Position numbers and translations under genes: made by a program
Origin: Astragalus membranaceus
Lineage: Eukaryota; Streptophyta; Magnoliopsida; Fabales; Fabaceae
DNA: 64,000 bases
Direction: 5' to 3'
NCBI GenBank assembly: GCA_039519185.1
Contig: CM076847.1
Span: forward strand, 76,223,747 to 76,287,746
Notes under the pieces: model-generated
The model's database searches: none
Seen by the model: the letters and a program-made list of their open reading frames with translations, nothing else
What the model was told of the DNA's origin: nothing
Shown here: positions 11,142 through 21,586 of the stretch, one piece after another
Layout: each line of letters opens with the position of its first letter
Numbering within the stretch: position 1 is the first letter of the stretch

Positions 11142-11160
11142 GGGGGGGGGGGGGGGGGGG
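11142..11160 (+). repeat. 19-nt guanine run
   Basis: An uninterrupted G19, followed by AGGGG, lies at the junction of the 10394 LTR and the 5' LTR of the gag-only element. The length may be uncertain for sequencing reasons. Confidence 0.85.
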
Positions 11161-11163
11161 AGG

Positions 11164-12381
11164 GGACCAAATCATCGCAAGTAATAATAAAACGGTAAGA
11201 CCGAGTGTCGAACTCAAGGATCAAATGCAAATACCAATAAACGTTAACAACAACTAAACGAACAAAAATGAACCGAAGTTTGAGTGAAATTGTAAAGTAA
11301 CGAGAACTTTTATAGTAAAGACAATAAAATGTTTTTGTATTTTTAATAAAGAACGAAGAACACGAAGTTTACGAGATGATAAAATAAGTTAGGGATGAAC
11401 TTCCATTGGTTTCACACTATTACAAACTGATTTAATAGAGACAATAATCCCCTCTTTCACTTTGTTATCAAACCCACAACATTAATTAATCCCTAATTCC
11501 TTACGCAACTTAATCCTTTGTTCACAACTAAAAACCCTAATTCCTTAGGTGATTATAGATGACAACAAGCATTAGAATCAAGGGTTTGCAAGATACAACA
11601 ACTAAAAGGTTATTCCTAAGCTAAGAGTTGAAGGTATTCAATCTCAAGCATTCAAGTATAAAATTCCCATTCCATAAATGAACCATATATCATTCCATGG
11701 TTGATCAAATCATGAAAAGCATTAAAAACAGGGATTAAACACACAAAGTATGAGAGAATATGACATTAAGAACAAACAAAATCAGTTACAGTAGTGATTC
11801 ACCAATACTCATTCATCCCTAACACAAAGAGGTTTAGCTAGACATAGTAAAAGGGGAAAAACAGAGGTTACAGCAAAATGAAGAAGATGAACTCATTTGA
11901 AGCTCCAAATCTTGTTCCCAAGCCTTGAATCTTCAATAGAGGATGAATGGAGAGAGTATTTTTGAATTCTAGGGTTTCCAGCCGTCTAAAAGTGCGTTAT
12001 GCAGAATGAAAACGCGCTATTTATAGAGTCCAGCACAGCCGACACTGTTCACTTTCGCTCATAGAACCACGAGGATCGCTAGCGCTCATAGAACCACGTG
12101 GATATATAGTCATTTCTTTTAACAGATCAAATAGCCCCTTTTTCTGCATTATTCCCTTTCTTAAATCGCTCCAAACTTCACCCCTTGCCTTCACACTTTG
12201 TTCTACAACACGATCTAGTTCCTGTGCACATAAAAACAAAGAAAAACCGGCATAACTACTACACAAAAATTAGATTTACAAATTCACAAAATCTGCTCAA
12301 ACTTTACTGGTTTTCATTAAAAACTTCATTCAAAGCACAGTTTTTTAACATTCGAAACAAGCATGTGATATGGGTTTATCA
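11164..12381 (-). repeat. 5' LTR of the gag-only element
   Basis: Lacks the first 20 bp of the plus-strand end seen at 7851. 11164-11664 matches the 3' LTR; 11665-12381 does not. In element orientation the unmatched part is U3 and the matched part is R-U5. Confidence 0.6.
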
Positions 12382-12660
12382 ATAAGTGTCGGCAAGATCC
12401 TAGCCATTTATAAGTGTCGGCAAGATCCTGACCATTTAAAAAATTGACCACATGTATAAAAAAAGTATATTTACTTTATATTTTGATCATTAATTTAAAA
12501 AAAATATTTATTATTTATTTATTAAAAAAAGTATAGTTAAATGAGTTTTTTACTATGTTTTGACTACTTTTTATACTTTTTCGCTGTTTCGCCAAAAAAA
12601 AATCTACATTCTAGAAGAGGTACAAAACTACCGTGTTGAGTTATTAAATATGAGTTATAG
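12382..12660. other. host DNA between two insertions
   Basis: Continues the GTCGGCAAGATCCTGGCC array (two units to about 12440), then AT-rich DNA. A segment at 12540-12585 (ATGAGTTTTTTACTATGTTTTGA) recurs at 22656-22700 beyond the Tekay insertion, so both belong to one older repeat-containing region. No gene. Confidence 0.55.
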
Positions 12661-14249
12661 TGTAACATCCCTAATTTTTAAAGACTCGTATTATGATGCC
12701 GGAGACCGATTTATTAAATGTGGGAATACTTAGTCGTGTCTCGAGGGCTCATATGTCAGGAAAATTATCAAGAAAACCTATTCTCCATTGAAAGGGGGCT
12801 TATTCATAGAATAATGAGGAATTGGAGCCGAAGGGCAAATCTGTCTTTTCACACCCCTAGTTATTAAAATATAATTTTGAAGGTTATAATTAATTAGGAA
12901 CCGAAAGAATCGGGGAACTTCGAATCGGAACCAGGTTAATTAAGAAGTTTATTATCGAAGAAAAAAATTTAGCACCTAACCTATGATTTAATGGGCTAGG
13001 GGTAGTTTGGTCTTTTCCCCATCATTTAAACCCCCAGCCCATATATCCAACTGGTCAGTCTCTCTTTTCCTCACACTTGGTCACTCCCCAATTCAGAAAG
13101 AAAGAAGGAAAAGCTGAAAGAAAGAAAGAAAGAAGAAGGAGGGGGCGTGGAGGAGGAGAAGAGAGGAAGCTTAGAAATCTTTGTTGCATGTAAGTTGTTT
13201 TTCTTCCATTCCACTCCACTTCAAAATCTGAATTCAATGAACCTATTTTTAACACCTGATTCTCCCCATATCCCTCTTTGCCATTTTCGCATATCAAAGC
13301 TCAAAATGAGGAAGAAGATGGAGTTTTGAGCAATAGTTGTCTTGCATGTTCATTGGAAGCTTCTAAGAAGAAGATTTCAGACTTGCATGGTTGAGTGAAG
13401 GGAGGATTTGAGTAGTGGTGCTGCTGGGTTCGAGATTGGACAGAAGAGAGTTGTTGTCTTGGAATCGATTGAAGCAGTTTCGGGGATTTTCCGTGTTCGG
13501 TTCAGTGATTTCGTTTTCGGCTCAACTCTCGGATTTCGTCAACGGGTGAGTTCTACTCACGATAGGGCATTTTGATATTCTGAACTTGTTTTCGATATGG
13601 AATCCCTTGGTCACATTTTCCGTTTACAAAAGACTTAGAACTGAAAAGCGTTTTTGGGTTAAAACGGTGTTTTACGGTTTAATGAGATTTTGATTTAAAC
13701 CGTTGAAATGAAATGAATTGTGTACTACTAGAAATATATATATTCTGGGAATTTTCTGAGTTTCAGGTGATTGAAATTAGAAATCGAATCGGAAGAGAAC
13801 GGAGAGCGAAAATGAGGAAAGTGAGAAATTCTGGTAACAGACACAGGTCGCACGGACCGTGCGCCACTGGGCACGGGTCGTGCGCCTGCTTCGGGTTGGA
13901 AGTATTGGAAACAGAACGGGACGCACGGGTCGTGCGCCCCTGGGCACGGATCGTGCGTTTCCTTCTGGTAGATGGGTCCTGAGTAGTGCACCACGCACGG
14001 GTCGTGCGCCCCTGGGCACGGGTCGTGCGTGTGGTTCTGTTACCGGCTTCCGTTTTCTCGTTTTGTTGCTCCGTTTGATCCCGAACCTTTTCTAATTTCT
14101 TTCTCAACCATTCAAAAAGGGATTGCCTCACTGAAAACCTTATTTTAAACTTGTTCAACTCATGGTTTTTGAAAAAGAGCTTTGAAAGCCTATTTGATCG
14201 AAAAACCGAAACCCTAGTATACGTGTGGGTACACCGTCTGATGGATAGA

Positions 14250-14317
<68 letters not shown>

Positions 14318-15317
14318 AATACAATATGATTATAATGCCGGATGTCTATAGATTCATCAAAACGGGTTATAAGTCAATAATACATTACAATATGATTATA
14401 ATGCCGGGTGTTTATAAATTCATCAAAACGGGTTATAGATCAATAAGATATAAATTATCTAAAAAGATATTGTGATTGATCCTTTGGTGATCGGAAAGAT
14501 ATATATTATCTAACTCTCGAGAAATCGTTATGTATTGTCATACATAAATCGCGTTGGGTGACGACCCGACAAGTAGCATACTAGGGAGGGTAGTCATGAC
14601 CCCTTACCTAGGCCCTGAATGTGTTTTGGCGTGGTCAACTCACGGGTTGCCGGGATTAGCAGTGGTGCAGTCGGCTTGTGCTAAGTTACTGATTATAAGT
14701 TAACATTGCCGGGATTAGCAGTTGTGCAGTCGGCAGATGTTAAGCTGTAGCTACCGGGATTAGCAGTTGTGCAGTCGGTTGAGCTAAGCTATTAAAAACA
14801 TAAAAGAGAACACGATTTGCTTGGCATTTCGATTATGGCTATTGGTAGCTAATTAAACATTGTTAACGGTTTAATAATTGAACCGAGTGTCAGTGAGGGG
14901 GCACGGTAGGACTCACTGAGATAATGTTATCTCACCCTATCCATATTTGTTGTTTTTCAGAGAAGCAGGGAAAAAGGAAGACTATAGTGCACGAGTAGTT
15001 GATATACTCTTGGAGGTGCTGAAGACTTAGTCATTTTCTCCTTGTTCTTTTGTTGTCCTATTGGTTGTATAAACTTGTATTGATTATGAGTTATATGAAC
15101 CGTTATGTTTCTGTTCGGTATTTGGACTTGGATATTGTAATTCACTCGGTATGGAACCGATAAACTTCTATTTTATGAAGTAATGTTATTTCCGATTATG
15201 TTTTATTTCGGGAAAAGTTTGTATGTCCAAAACTTAAACAGGAACTGTGTTCTCTGAATTTCCGCAATCTGTGCATCTTTCGGTCTCTCTACATGTTAGA
15301 AATACCGGGGTGTTACA
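12661..15317 (+). repeat. 5' LTR of the Tekay element
   Basis: 2657 bp, TGTAACA...TGTTACA. It contains a polypurine stretch near 13100-13170, six GC-rich palindromes at 13850-14028, a TA microsatellite near 14252-14315, a duplicated segment with ATAATGCCGG (14330-14450), and three copies of CCGGGATTAGCAG.TGTGCAGTCGG (14658-14780). Promoter position was not fixed. Confidence 0.95.
13850..14028. repeat. GC palindrome cluster in the 5' LTR
   Basis: Six 13-bp copies of GCACGGGTCGTGC or one-base variants at 13850, 13871, 13923, 13944, 13995 and 14016, arranged in three pairs with about 8-bp spacers. Each has arms of at least 5 bp. The same cluster lies in the 3' LTR at 21113-21291. Confidence 0.9.
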
Positions 15318-15319
15318 TT

Positions 15320-15331
15320 TGGTATCAGAGC
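15320..15331 (+). other. primer binding site (tRNA-iMet)
   Basis: TGGTATCAGAGC, complementary to the 3' end of plant initiator tRNA-Met, lies 2 nt after the 5' LTR. Minus-strand DNA synthesis starts here. Confidence 0.95.
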
Positions 15332-15454
15332 AGTTCGACCTAGTCGGACTTAGATGTTAAGAGTCTTTTGCGTCTTCTAAGTCTGATTTTTCTTAGTATG
15401 CTATTAGACATTGAGCCTGATCAACTTAATACTTTGTGCATACTTCGCAGAATC

Positions 15455-18400
15455 ATGGCTGGAAGAGGTAGGAGAAACCCACCTATTGATCCTCATCAAG
15501 AATGGATGCAGAATGTCATCGAAACTCAGCAAAAGATGATGAATGACATGATGCTAATGCAACAGCAACAGATGGCTCAAATGGCTCAAATGCAGCAGAT
15601 GCATCAGATGCCTCAACCACAACCAGCTGAGCCAGTCAATGTGCCAACACCTGAGGATCCTAACAGGATGTATTTCCGGTTTCTGAAGATGAAACCCCCA
15701 ACCTTCAAAGGAGGATCCGAGGCAATGAAAGCCCATTTCTGGGTAGATGCCATGGAACGGATCTTTGATACTTTGCAATGCAATGAAGGAGAAAAGGTAA
15801 TTTGTGCTGCTAACGCTCTGGACGAGGATGCTCACACTTGGTGGGTTAACGCTCGTAGAATGCTTCAAAATCAAGGAACTCCTCTTGAGTGGGATAACTT
15901 CAAAGAGTTGTTTTTGGGTCATTATTTTCCCGACTCCCAAAGACTTGACAAGCAGATGGAATTTCTGAGTTTGAAACAGGGAGAGATGACAGTTGGGGAA
16001 TATGCTGCAAAATTTGAGAGATTGTCACAATTCTATGAATTGGGGACCACCGCTCCTGACGATAGGTGGAAGATGGTGATGTTCAGACAAGGTCTTAGAG
16101 GCGATGTGAATCAAGGTCTCAGTTCGTATTCCCTAACCACTTATCCTGCTTTGGTTCAACAGGCTCATTCAGCAGAAAGCGATCTGAAAAGAATGTATGC
16201 TGAGAGGAAGGATTTTTGGAAGGATAAGAAGAAGGGCAGTGGGTCAACTTCTTCAAACCCGAGGTATAGAGGGAATCTAGACAAGGGAAAGAAGATTCAG
16301 TCAAACAACACTTCTGGGCATCGCCGGTGTGAAGTGTGCAAGAAGAATCATCCAGGAAGGTGTCGATCAGAGGCAAGGTCGGATCAGTGTTATCTTTGCA
16401 AAGAAGTGGGCCATTATGCTAATAATTGTCCGTCAAGGAAAGCTTTCTTAGAGTCTCCTGATGCTCCGAGACAGGCTCGAGTCAACACTCTGGATGCTAA
16501 GACCATCAAGCCAGCTGATAATCTTATAAGGGGTACAGGTTCTATCTTTCATCAAACTGTTAATATTCTGTATGACTCTGGTGCTACTCATTGTTTTATC
16601 TCTGAAGCATGTGCGGAACGGCTAGGATTAATAGTATCTCCTATATCCGAACCAATATCTATCCTTACTGCGGCAAAGGGTCGTGTGCGAACCCAATCAT
16701 TATGTCTTAATTGTCTGCTCACCATAGGAGGCAGGGACTTTGTTGTTGATTTTATCTGTCTGCCTATGAGAGGAATGGAGATCGTGTTGGGAATGAATTG
16801 GATGACTTCCAATCACATTACGATTGATTGTTTCAATCGTGCAATTAATTTTCCTTCTGAAATAGCGGAACATTCACTACCTGCAGATGATGGTGTTATT
16901 TCGTTCACTTCAGCCAGCCAGTCTCTATTCCAAGGTGCGGAAGCTTTTGTTATTATTTTGTCTGCATCAACTGAAGCTGATTTGGATTTATCATCTACGC
17001 AAGTTGTTAATGAATTCTTAGATGTTTTTCCCGAGGAAGTTTCCTCTTTACCTCCAGAACGAGAGGTAGAATTCTCTATAGATTTGGCGCCTGGCACAGG
17101 GCCAATATCCATAGCACCTTATAGGATGTCTCCTCTTGAACTGAAGGAATTGAAGTCCCAACTTGAGGAATTAATTTCCAAGAAGTTTATTCGACCGAGT
17201 GCTTCTCCATGGGGTGCTCCGGTATTGCTAGTCAAGAAGAAGGACGGAAGCATGAGGTTATGCATAGACTACCGTCAGCTGAATAAAATCACTATCAAGA
17301 ACAAGTATCCATTGCCAAGGATAGATGATCTACTTGACCAACTTCGAGGTGCTAAAGTTTTCTCCAAAATTGATCTGAGGTCAGGGTACCATCAAATTAG
17401 GGTAAGAACCTTAGACATTCCGAAGACTGCCTTTCGTACGAGGTACGGACACTACGAGTTTGTAGTGATGCCTTTCGGATTAACTAACGCTCCAGCCGTA
17501 TTCATGGATTATATGAATAGAGTATTTCATTCTTACCTAGATCAGTTTGTGGTCGTCTTTATTGATGATATCTTGATTTACTCCAAGTCAGTTGAGGAGC
17601 ATGCTCAGCATCTCCGATTTGTCCTAGGAGTACTCCGAGAGAAGAAACTCTACGCTAAACCATCAAAGTGTGACTTTTGGATGCCTGAAGTAAAATTCTT
17701 GGGTCATGTAATTTCCCAAGAAGGGGTTGCAGTGGATCCTAGCAAGGTGGAAGCTGTGTTGAATTGGGAACGGCCAACGTCAGTGACTGAGATCAGAAGC
17801 TTTCTGGGTTTAGCTGGTTACTATAGAAGATTCATTGAAGGTTTTTCGCAAATGGTACTTCCGCTTACTCGATTGACTCGCAAGGGTCAACCGTTTACGT
17901 GGGATGCCGATTGTGAAGAGTGCTTCCTTGGATTGAAGGAAAAGTTAACTTCTGCTCCGATCCTAATTCTTCCGGATCCGTCATTGGGATTTCAGATTTA
18001 CAGTGATGCATCTGGGAAGGGTTTAGGATGCGTTCTCATGCAGAATCAACATGTTGTGGCCTATGCATCGAGGCAATTGAAGACGCATGAACGGAATTAC
18101 CCAACTCATGACTTAGAGTTGGCGGCTATTGTGTTTGCACTGAAAATTTGGAGACATTACCTTTACGGTTCTCGTTTCGAGGTTTTTAGTGATCACAAGA
18201 GCTTGAAATATCTATTTGACCAAAAGGAGTTGAATAACAGACAGAGAAGGTGGACCGAATTTTTGAAGGACTATGACTTCGAATTGAAATATCACCCTGG
18301 GAAAGCCAATGTGGTAGCAGATGCTCTGAGCAGGAAGTCTATCCACACGGCAAGGTTAATGGTTCACGAGATGGCTTTGTTGGAGTCGTTCAGAGACTTG

Positions 18401-19873
18401 AAACTCAAGGTGGTAAGAAAGAGGGATCGCGTAGTGCTGCGGCATATACAGATAGCCAGTGTGCTAAGGGAACAAATCCGTGTAGCTCAAGAAGCTGATA
18501 TGAAGTTGCAGTCTCAGAGGGGATCGCCAGATTTCACTGAGGATAGTGATGGCGTGATTTGCTCTAATGGGAGGATTTGTGTTCCCGATGATGATGATAT
18601 CAAAAGGCAAGTATTGGAAGAAGCTCATAGGAGTCAGTACTCCGTACATCCGGGATCCACCAAGATGTACCGAGACTTGAAGTTGATGTATTGGTGGCCT
18701 GGGATGAAGGTCGAGATTGCAGAATTTGTTTCTCGGTGCTTAACTTGTCAGAAGGTTAAGGCGGAACACCGAAGACCGGGCGGTCAGTTACAACCGCTAG
18801 ATGTACCAGTTTGGAAGTGGGAAGATATCTCAATGGACTTCGTCATGGGTTTGCCGAGGTCACAGGCAGGCAATGATTCTATTTGGGTAGTAGTGGACCG
18901 ATTGACTAAATCCGCTCACTTTATTCCCGTTCGCTCGACTTATAAGGTTTCCAAGTTAGCAGATGAATATGTGAGGAACATTATCAGACTGCATGGAGTC
19001 CCAACGAGTATTGTGTCAGACCGAGATCCCAAGTTTACTTCCAGGTTCTGGAGAGCATTGAATGAAGCTTTGGGAACAAGGGTGCTGGTTAGCACTGCTT
19101 ATCATCCTCAGACTGATGGTCAGACGGAGAGGACTATCCAGACTCTTGAGGACATGCTTCGGGCTTGTGTGCTCGACAGTGGGAGAAAATGGGAGGATCA
19201 CCTTCCGTTAGTAGAATTCTCCTACAACAACAGTTACCACTCTAGCATTGGAATGGCACCGTTTGAAGCACTTTATGGTAGAAAGTGTAGAACTCCATTG
19301 TGTTGGTGGGAGATTGGTGAAGACAAGTTTTTGGGACCCGATATGGTTCGTGAGACTACAGAGAAGGTCAAGTTAATTCGAGAAAGGATGAAGGTTGCTC
19401 AGAGTCGGCAAAAGAGCTACGCTGACAACCGAAGGAGACCGTTGGAGTTTGAGGTTGGTGATCATGTGTTCTTGAAAGTCTCTCCAACCATAGGCACTGG
19501 AAGAGCCTTGCGAGCGAAGAAGCTCAGTCCTCGATATGTTGGACCTTTCCAAATCATCGAGCGGATTGGGCCAGTTGCCTATCGCCTCGCATTATCTCCG
19601 GCCCTATCAAACCTCCATGATGTGTTCCACGTGTCTCAGTTGAGAAAGTATGTTCCCGATCTGCATCAACCATTGAGTGTTGATACCATTGACCTGCAAC
19701 CGGATTTGTCATTCCAACCTTATCCTAGCTACATCTTGGAGCGTGGCGAGAAGACGCTACGGTCAAGGACTATTCCTATTGTCAAAGTGGTCTGGGATGG
19801 ATTCTCAATCGAAGAGGCTACCTGGGAACTGGAAGAAGACATGCGCAATCGATATCCATATCTCTTTCAGTAA
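15455..19873 (+). CDS. Tekay Gag-Pol polyprotein with chromodomain
   Basis: Single frame of 1472 residues counted from the ATG at 15455 (MAGRGRRN); an earlier in-frame ATG at 15398 is possible. Order: Gag capsid core (about 77-240), zinc knuckle CYLCKEVGHYANNC (312-325, CX2CX4HX4C), aspartic protease YDSGATH (Asp374), reverse transcriptase with LCIDYRQLN and FIDD (catalytic Asp704, Asp705), RNase H (IYSDASG... DHKSLKYL), integrase with an HHCC zinc region and a DDE core (MDFVMGLP, VSDRDPKF, QTERTIQT), a GPF-type module (YVGPFQIIERIGPVAYRL) and a C-terminal chromodomain (about 1425-1471). The chromodomain in this lineage binds modified histone H3 and steers integration into heterochromatin. 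No stop or frameshift interrupts the frame, and no catalytic residue looked for is missing. Confidence 0.95.
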   Translation: MAGRGRRNPPIDPHQEWMQNVIETQQKMMNDMMLMQQQQMAQMAQMQQMHQMPQPQPAEPVNVPTPEDPNRMYFRFLKMKPPTFKGGSEAMKAHFWVDAMERIFDTLQCNEGEKVICAANALDEDAHTWWVNARRMLQNQGTPLEWDNFKELFLGHYFPDSQRLDKQMEFLSLKQGEMTVGEYAAKFERLSQFYELGTTAPDDRWKMVMFRQGLRGDVNQGLSSYSLTTYPALVQQAHSAESDLKRMYAERKDFWKDKKKGSGSTSSNPRYRGNLDKGKKIQSNNTSGHRRCEVCKKNHPGRCRSEARSDQCYLCKEVGHYANNCPSRKAFLESPDAPRQARVNTLDAKTIKPADNLIRGTGSIFHQTVNILYDSGATHCFISEACAERLGLIVSPISEPISILTAAKGRVRTQSLCLNCLLTIGGRDFVVDFICLPMRGMEIVLGMNWMTSNHITIDCFNRAINFPSEIAEHSLPADDGVISFTSASQSLFQGAEAFVIILSASTEADLDLSSTQVVNEFLDVFPEEVSSLPPEREVEFSIDLAPGTGPISIAPYRMSPLELKELKSQLEELISKKFIRPSASPWGAPVLLVKKKDGSMRLCIDYRQLNKITIKNKYPLPRIDDLLDQLRGAKVFSKIDLRSGYHQIRVRTLDIPKTAFRTRYGHYEFVVMPFGLTNAPAVFMDYMNRVFHSYLDQFVVVFIDDILIYSKSVEEHAQHLRFVLGVLREKKLYAKPSKCDFWMPEVKFLGHVISQEGVAVDPSKVEAVLNWERPTSVTEIRSFLGLAGYYRRFIEGFSQMVLPLTRLTRKGQPFTWDADCEECFLGLKEKLTSAPILILPDPSLGFQIYSDASGKGLGCVLMQNQHVVAYASRQLKTHERNYPTHDLELAAIVFALKIWRHYLYGSRFEVFSDHKSLKYLFDQKELNNRQRRWTEFLKDYDFELKYHPGKANVVADALSRKSIHTARLMVHEMALLESFRDLKLKVVRKRDRVVLRHIQIASVLREQIRVAQEADMKLQSQRGSPDFTEDSDGVICSNGRICVPDDDDIKRQVLEEAHRSQYSVHPGSTKMYRDLKLMYWWPGMKVEIAEFVSRCLTCQKVKAEHRRPGGQLQPLDVPVWKWEDISMDFVMGLPRSQAGNDSIWVVVDRLTKSAHFIPVRSTYKVSKLADEYVRNIIRLHGVPTSIVSDRDPKFTSRFWRALNEALGTRVLVSTAYHPQTDGQTERTIQTLEDMLRACVLDSGRKWEDHLPLVEFSYNNSYHSSIGMAPFEALYGRKCRTPLCWWEIGEDKFLGPDMVRETTEKVKLIRERMKVAQSRQKSYADNRRRPLEFEVGDHVFLKVSPTIGTGRALRAKKLSPRYVGPFQIIERIGPVAYRLALSPALSNLHDVFHVSQLRKYVPDLHQPLSVDTIDLQPDLSFQPYPSYILERGEKTLRSRTIPIVKVVWDGFSIEEATWELEEDMRNRYPYLFQ

Positions 19874-19907
19874 GGTATGTTTCGTCAATTTTGAGGACAA
19901 AATTTTT

Positions 19908-19923
19908 AAAAAGTTGGGGAGAT
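19908..19923 (+). other. polypurine tract of the Tekay element
   Basis: AAAAAGTTGGGGAGAT-like purine-rich stretch directly before the 3' LTR; primer for plus-strand DNA. Confidence 0.85.
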
Positions 19924-21521
19924 TGTAACATCCCTAATTTTTAAAGACTCGTATTATGATGCCGGAGACCGATTTATTAAATGTGGGAATACTTAGTCGT
20001 GTCTCGAGGGCTCATATGTCAGGAAAATTATCAAGAAAACCTATTCTCCATTGAAAGGGGGCTTATTCATAGAATAATGAGGAATTGGAGCCGAAGGGCA
20101 AATCTGTCTTTTCACACCCCTAGTTATTAAAATATAATTTTGAAGGTTATAATTAATTAGGAACCGAAAGAATCGGGGAACTTCGAATCGGAACCAGGTT
20201 AATTAAGAAGTTTATTATCGAAGAAAAAAATTTAGCACCTAACCTATGATTTAATGGGCTAGGGGTAGTTTGGTCTTTTCCCCATCATTTAAACCCCCAG
20301 CCCATATATCCAACTGGTCAGTCTCTCTTTTCCTCACACTTGGTCACTCCCCAATTCAGAAAGAAAGAAGGAAAAGCTGAAAGAAAGAAAGAAAGAAGAA
20401 GGAGGGGGCGTGGAGGAGGAGAAGAGAGGAAGCTTAGAAATCTTTGTTGCATGTAAGTTGTTTTTCTTCCATTCCACTCCACTTCAAAATCTGAATTCAA
20501 TGAACCTATTTTTAACACCTGATTCTCCCCATATCCCTCTTTGCCATTTTCGCATATCAAAGCTCAAAATGAGGAAGAAGATGGAGTTTTGAGCAATAGT
20601 TGTCTTGCATGTTCATTGGAAGCTTCTAAGAAGAAGATTTCAGACTTGAATGGTTGAGTGAAGGGAGGATTTGAGTAGTGGTGCTGCTGGGTTCGAGATT
20701 GGACAGAAGAGAGTTGCTGTCTTGGAATCGATTGAAGCAGTTTCGGGGATTTTCCGTGTTCGGTTCAGTGATTTCGTTTTCGGCTCAACTCTCGGATTTC
20801 GTCAACGGGTGAGTTCTACTCACGATAGGGCATTTTGATATTCTGAACTTGTTTTCGATATGGAATCCCTTGGTCACATTTTCCGTTTACAAAAGACTTA
20901 GAACTGAAAAGCGTTTTTGGGTTAAAACGGTGTTTTACGGTTTAATGAGATTTTGATTTAAACCGTTGAAATGAAATGAATTGTGTACTACTAGAAATAT
21001 ATATATTCTGGGAATTTTCTGAGTTTCAGGTGATTGAAATTAGAAATCGAATCGGAAGAGAACGGAGAGCGAAAATGAGGAAAGTGAGAAATTCTGGTAA
21101 CAGACACAGGTCGCACGGACCGTGCGCCACTGGGCACGGGTCGTGCGCCTGCTTCGGGTTGGAAGTATTGGAAACAGAACGGGACGCACGGGTCGTGCGC
21201 CCCTGGGCACGGATCGTGCGTTTCCTTCTGGTAGATGGGTCCTGAGTAGTGCACCACGCACGGGTCGTGCGCCCCTGGGCACGGGTCGTGCGTGTGGTTC
21301 TGTTACCGGCTTCCGTTTTCTCGTTTTGTTGCTCCGTTTGATCCCGAACCTTTTCTAATTTCTTTCTCAACCATTCAAAAAGGGATTGCCTCACTGAAAA
21401 CCTTATTTTAAACTTGTTCAACTCATGGTTTTTGAAAAAGAGCTTTGAAAGCCTATTTGATCGAAAAACCGAAACCCTAGTATACGTGTGGGTACACCGT
21501 CTGATGGATAGAATGTATATA

Positions 21522-21586
<65 letters not shown>

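Larger units (their letters stand above)
7851..12381 (-). mobile_element. gag-only Athila-like LTR element
   Basis: Bordered by ATAAG at 7846-7850 and 12382-12386. Because the host is itself a repeat containing ATAAG, this duplication is suggestive rather than conclusive. The ends are TGATGG.../...TTTATCA. The 3' LTR (minus orientation) is 7851-8918, next to a polypurine tract (complement of 8919-8930). The 5' LTR is about 11164-12381. Between them only an Athila-type gag is present; protease, polymerase and integrase are missing. The element therefore needed enzymes in trans. A further LTR (10394-11138) has landed in the gag leader, and the primer binding site is lost. Confidence 0.7.

Noticed and set aside
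11142..11160. G19 run as a functional quadruplex
   Set aside because: Lies at a junction of two damaged elements and similar homopolymer runs occur elsewhere; length may be a sequencing artefact.
13777..14158. Arg/Thr-rich frames in the Tekay LTR
   Set aside because: Produced by the GCACGGGTCGTGC repeats; present identically in both LTRs and without start context.
15368..15454. N-terminal extension of the Tekay Gag starting at TTG 15368
   Set aside because: Not an ATG; the extension is not Gag-like, whereas ATG 15455 gives a normal Gag start.
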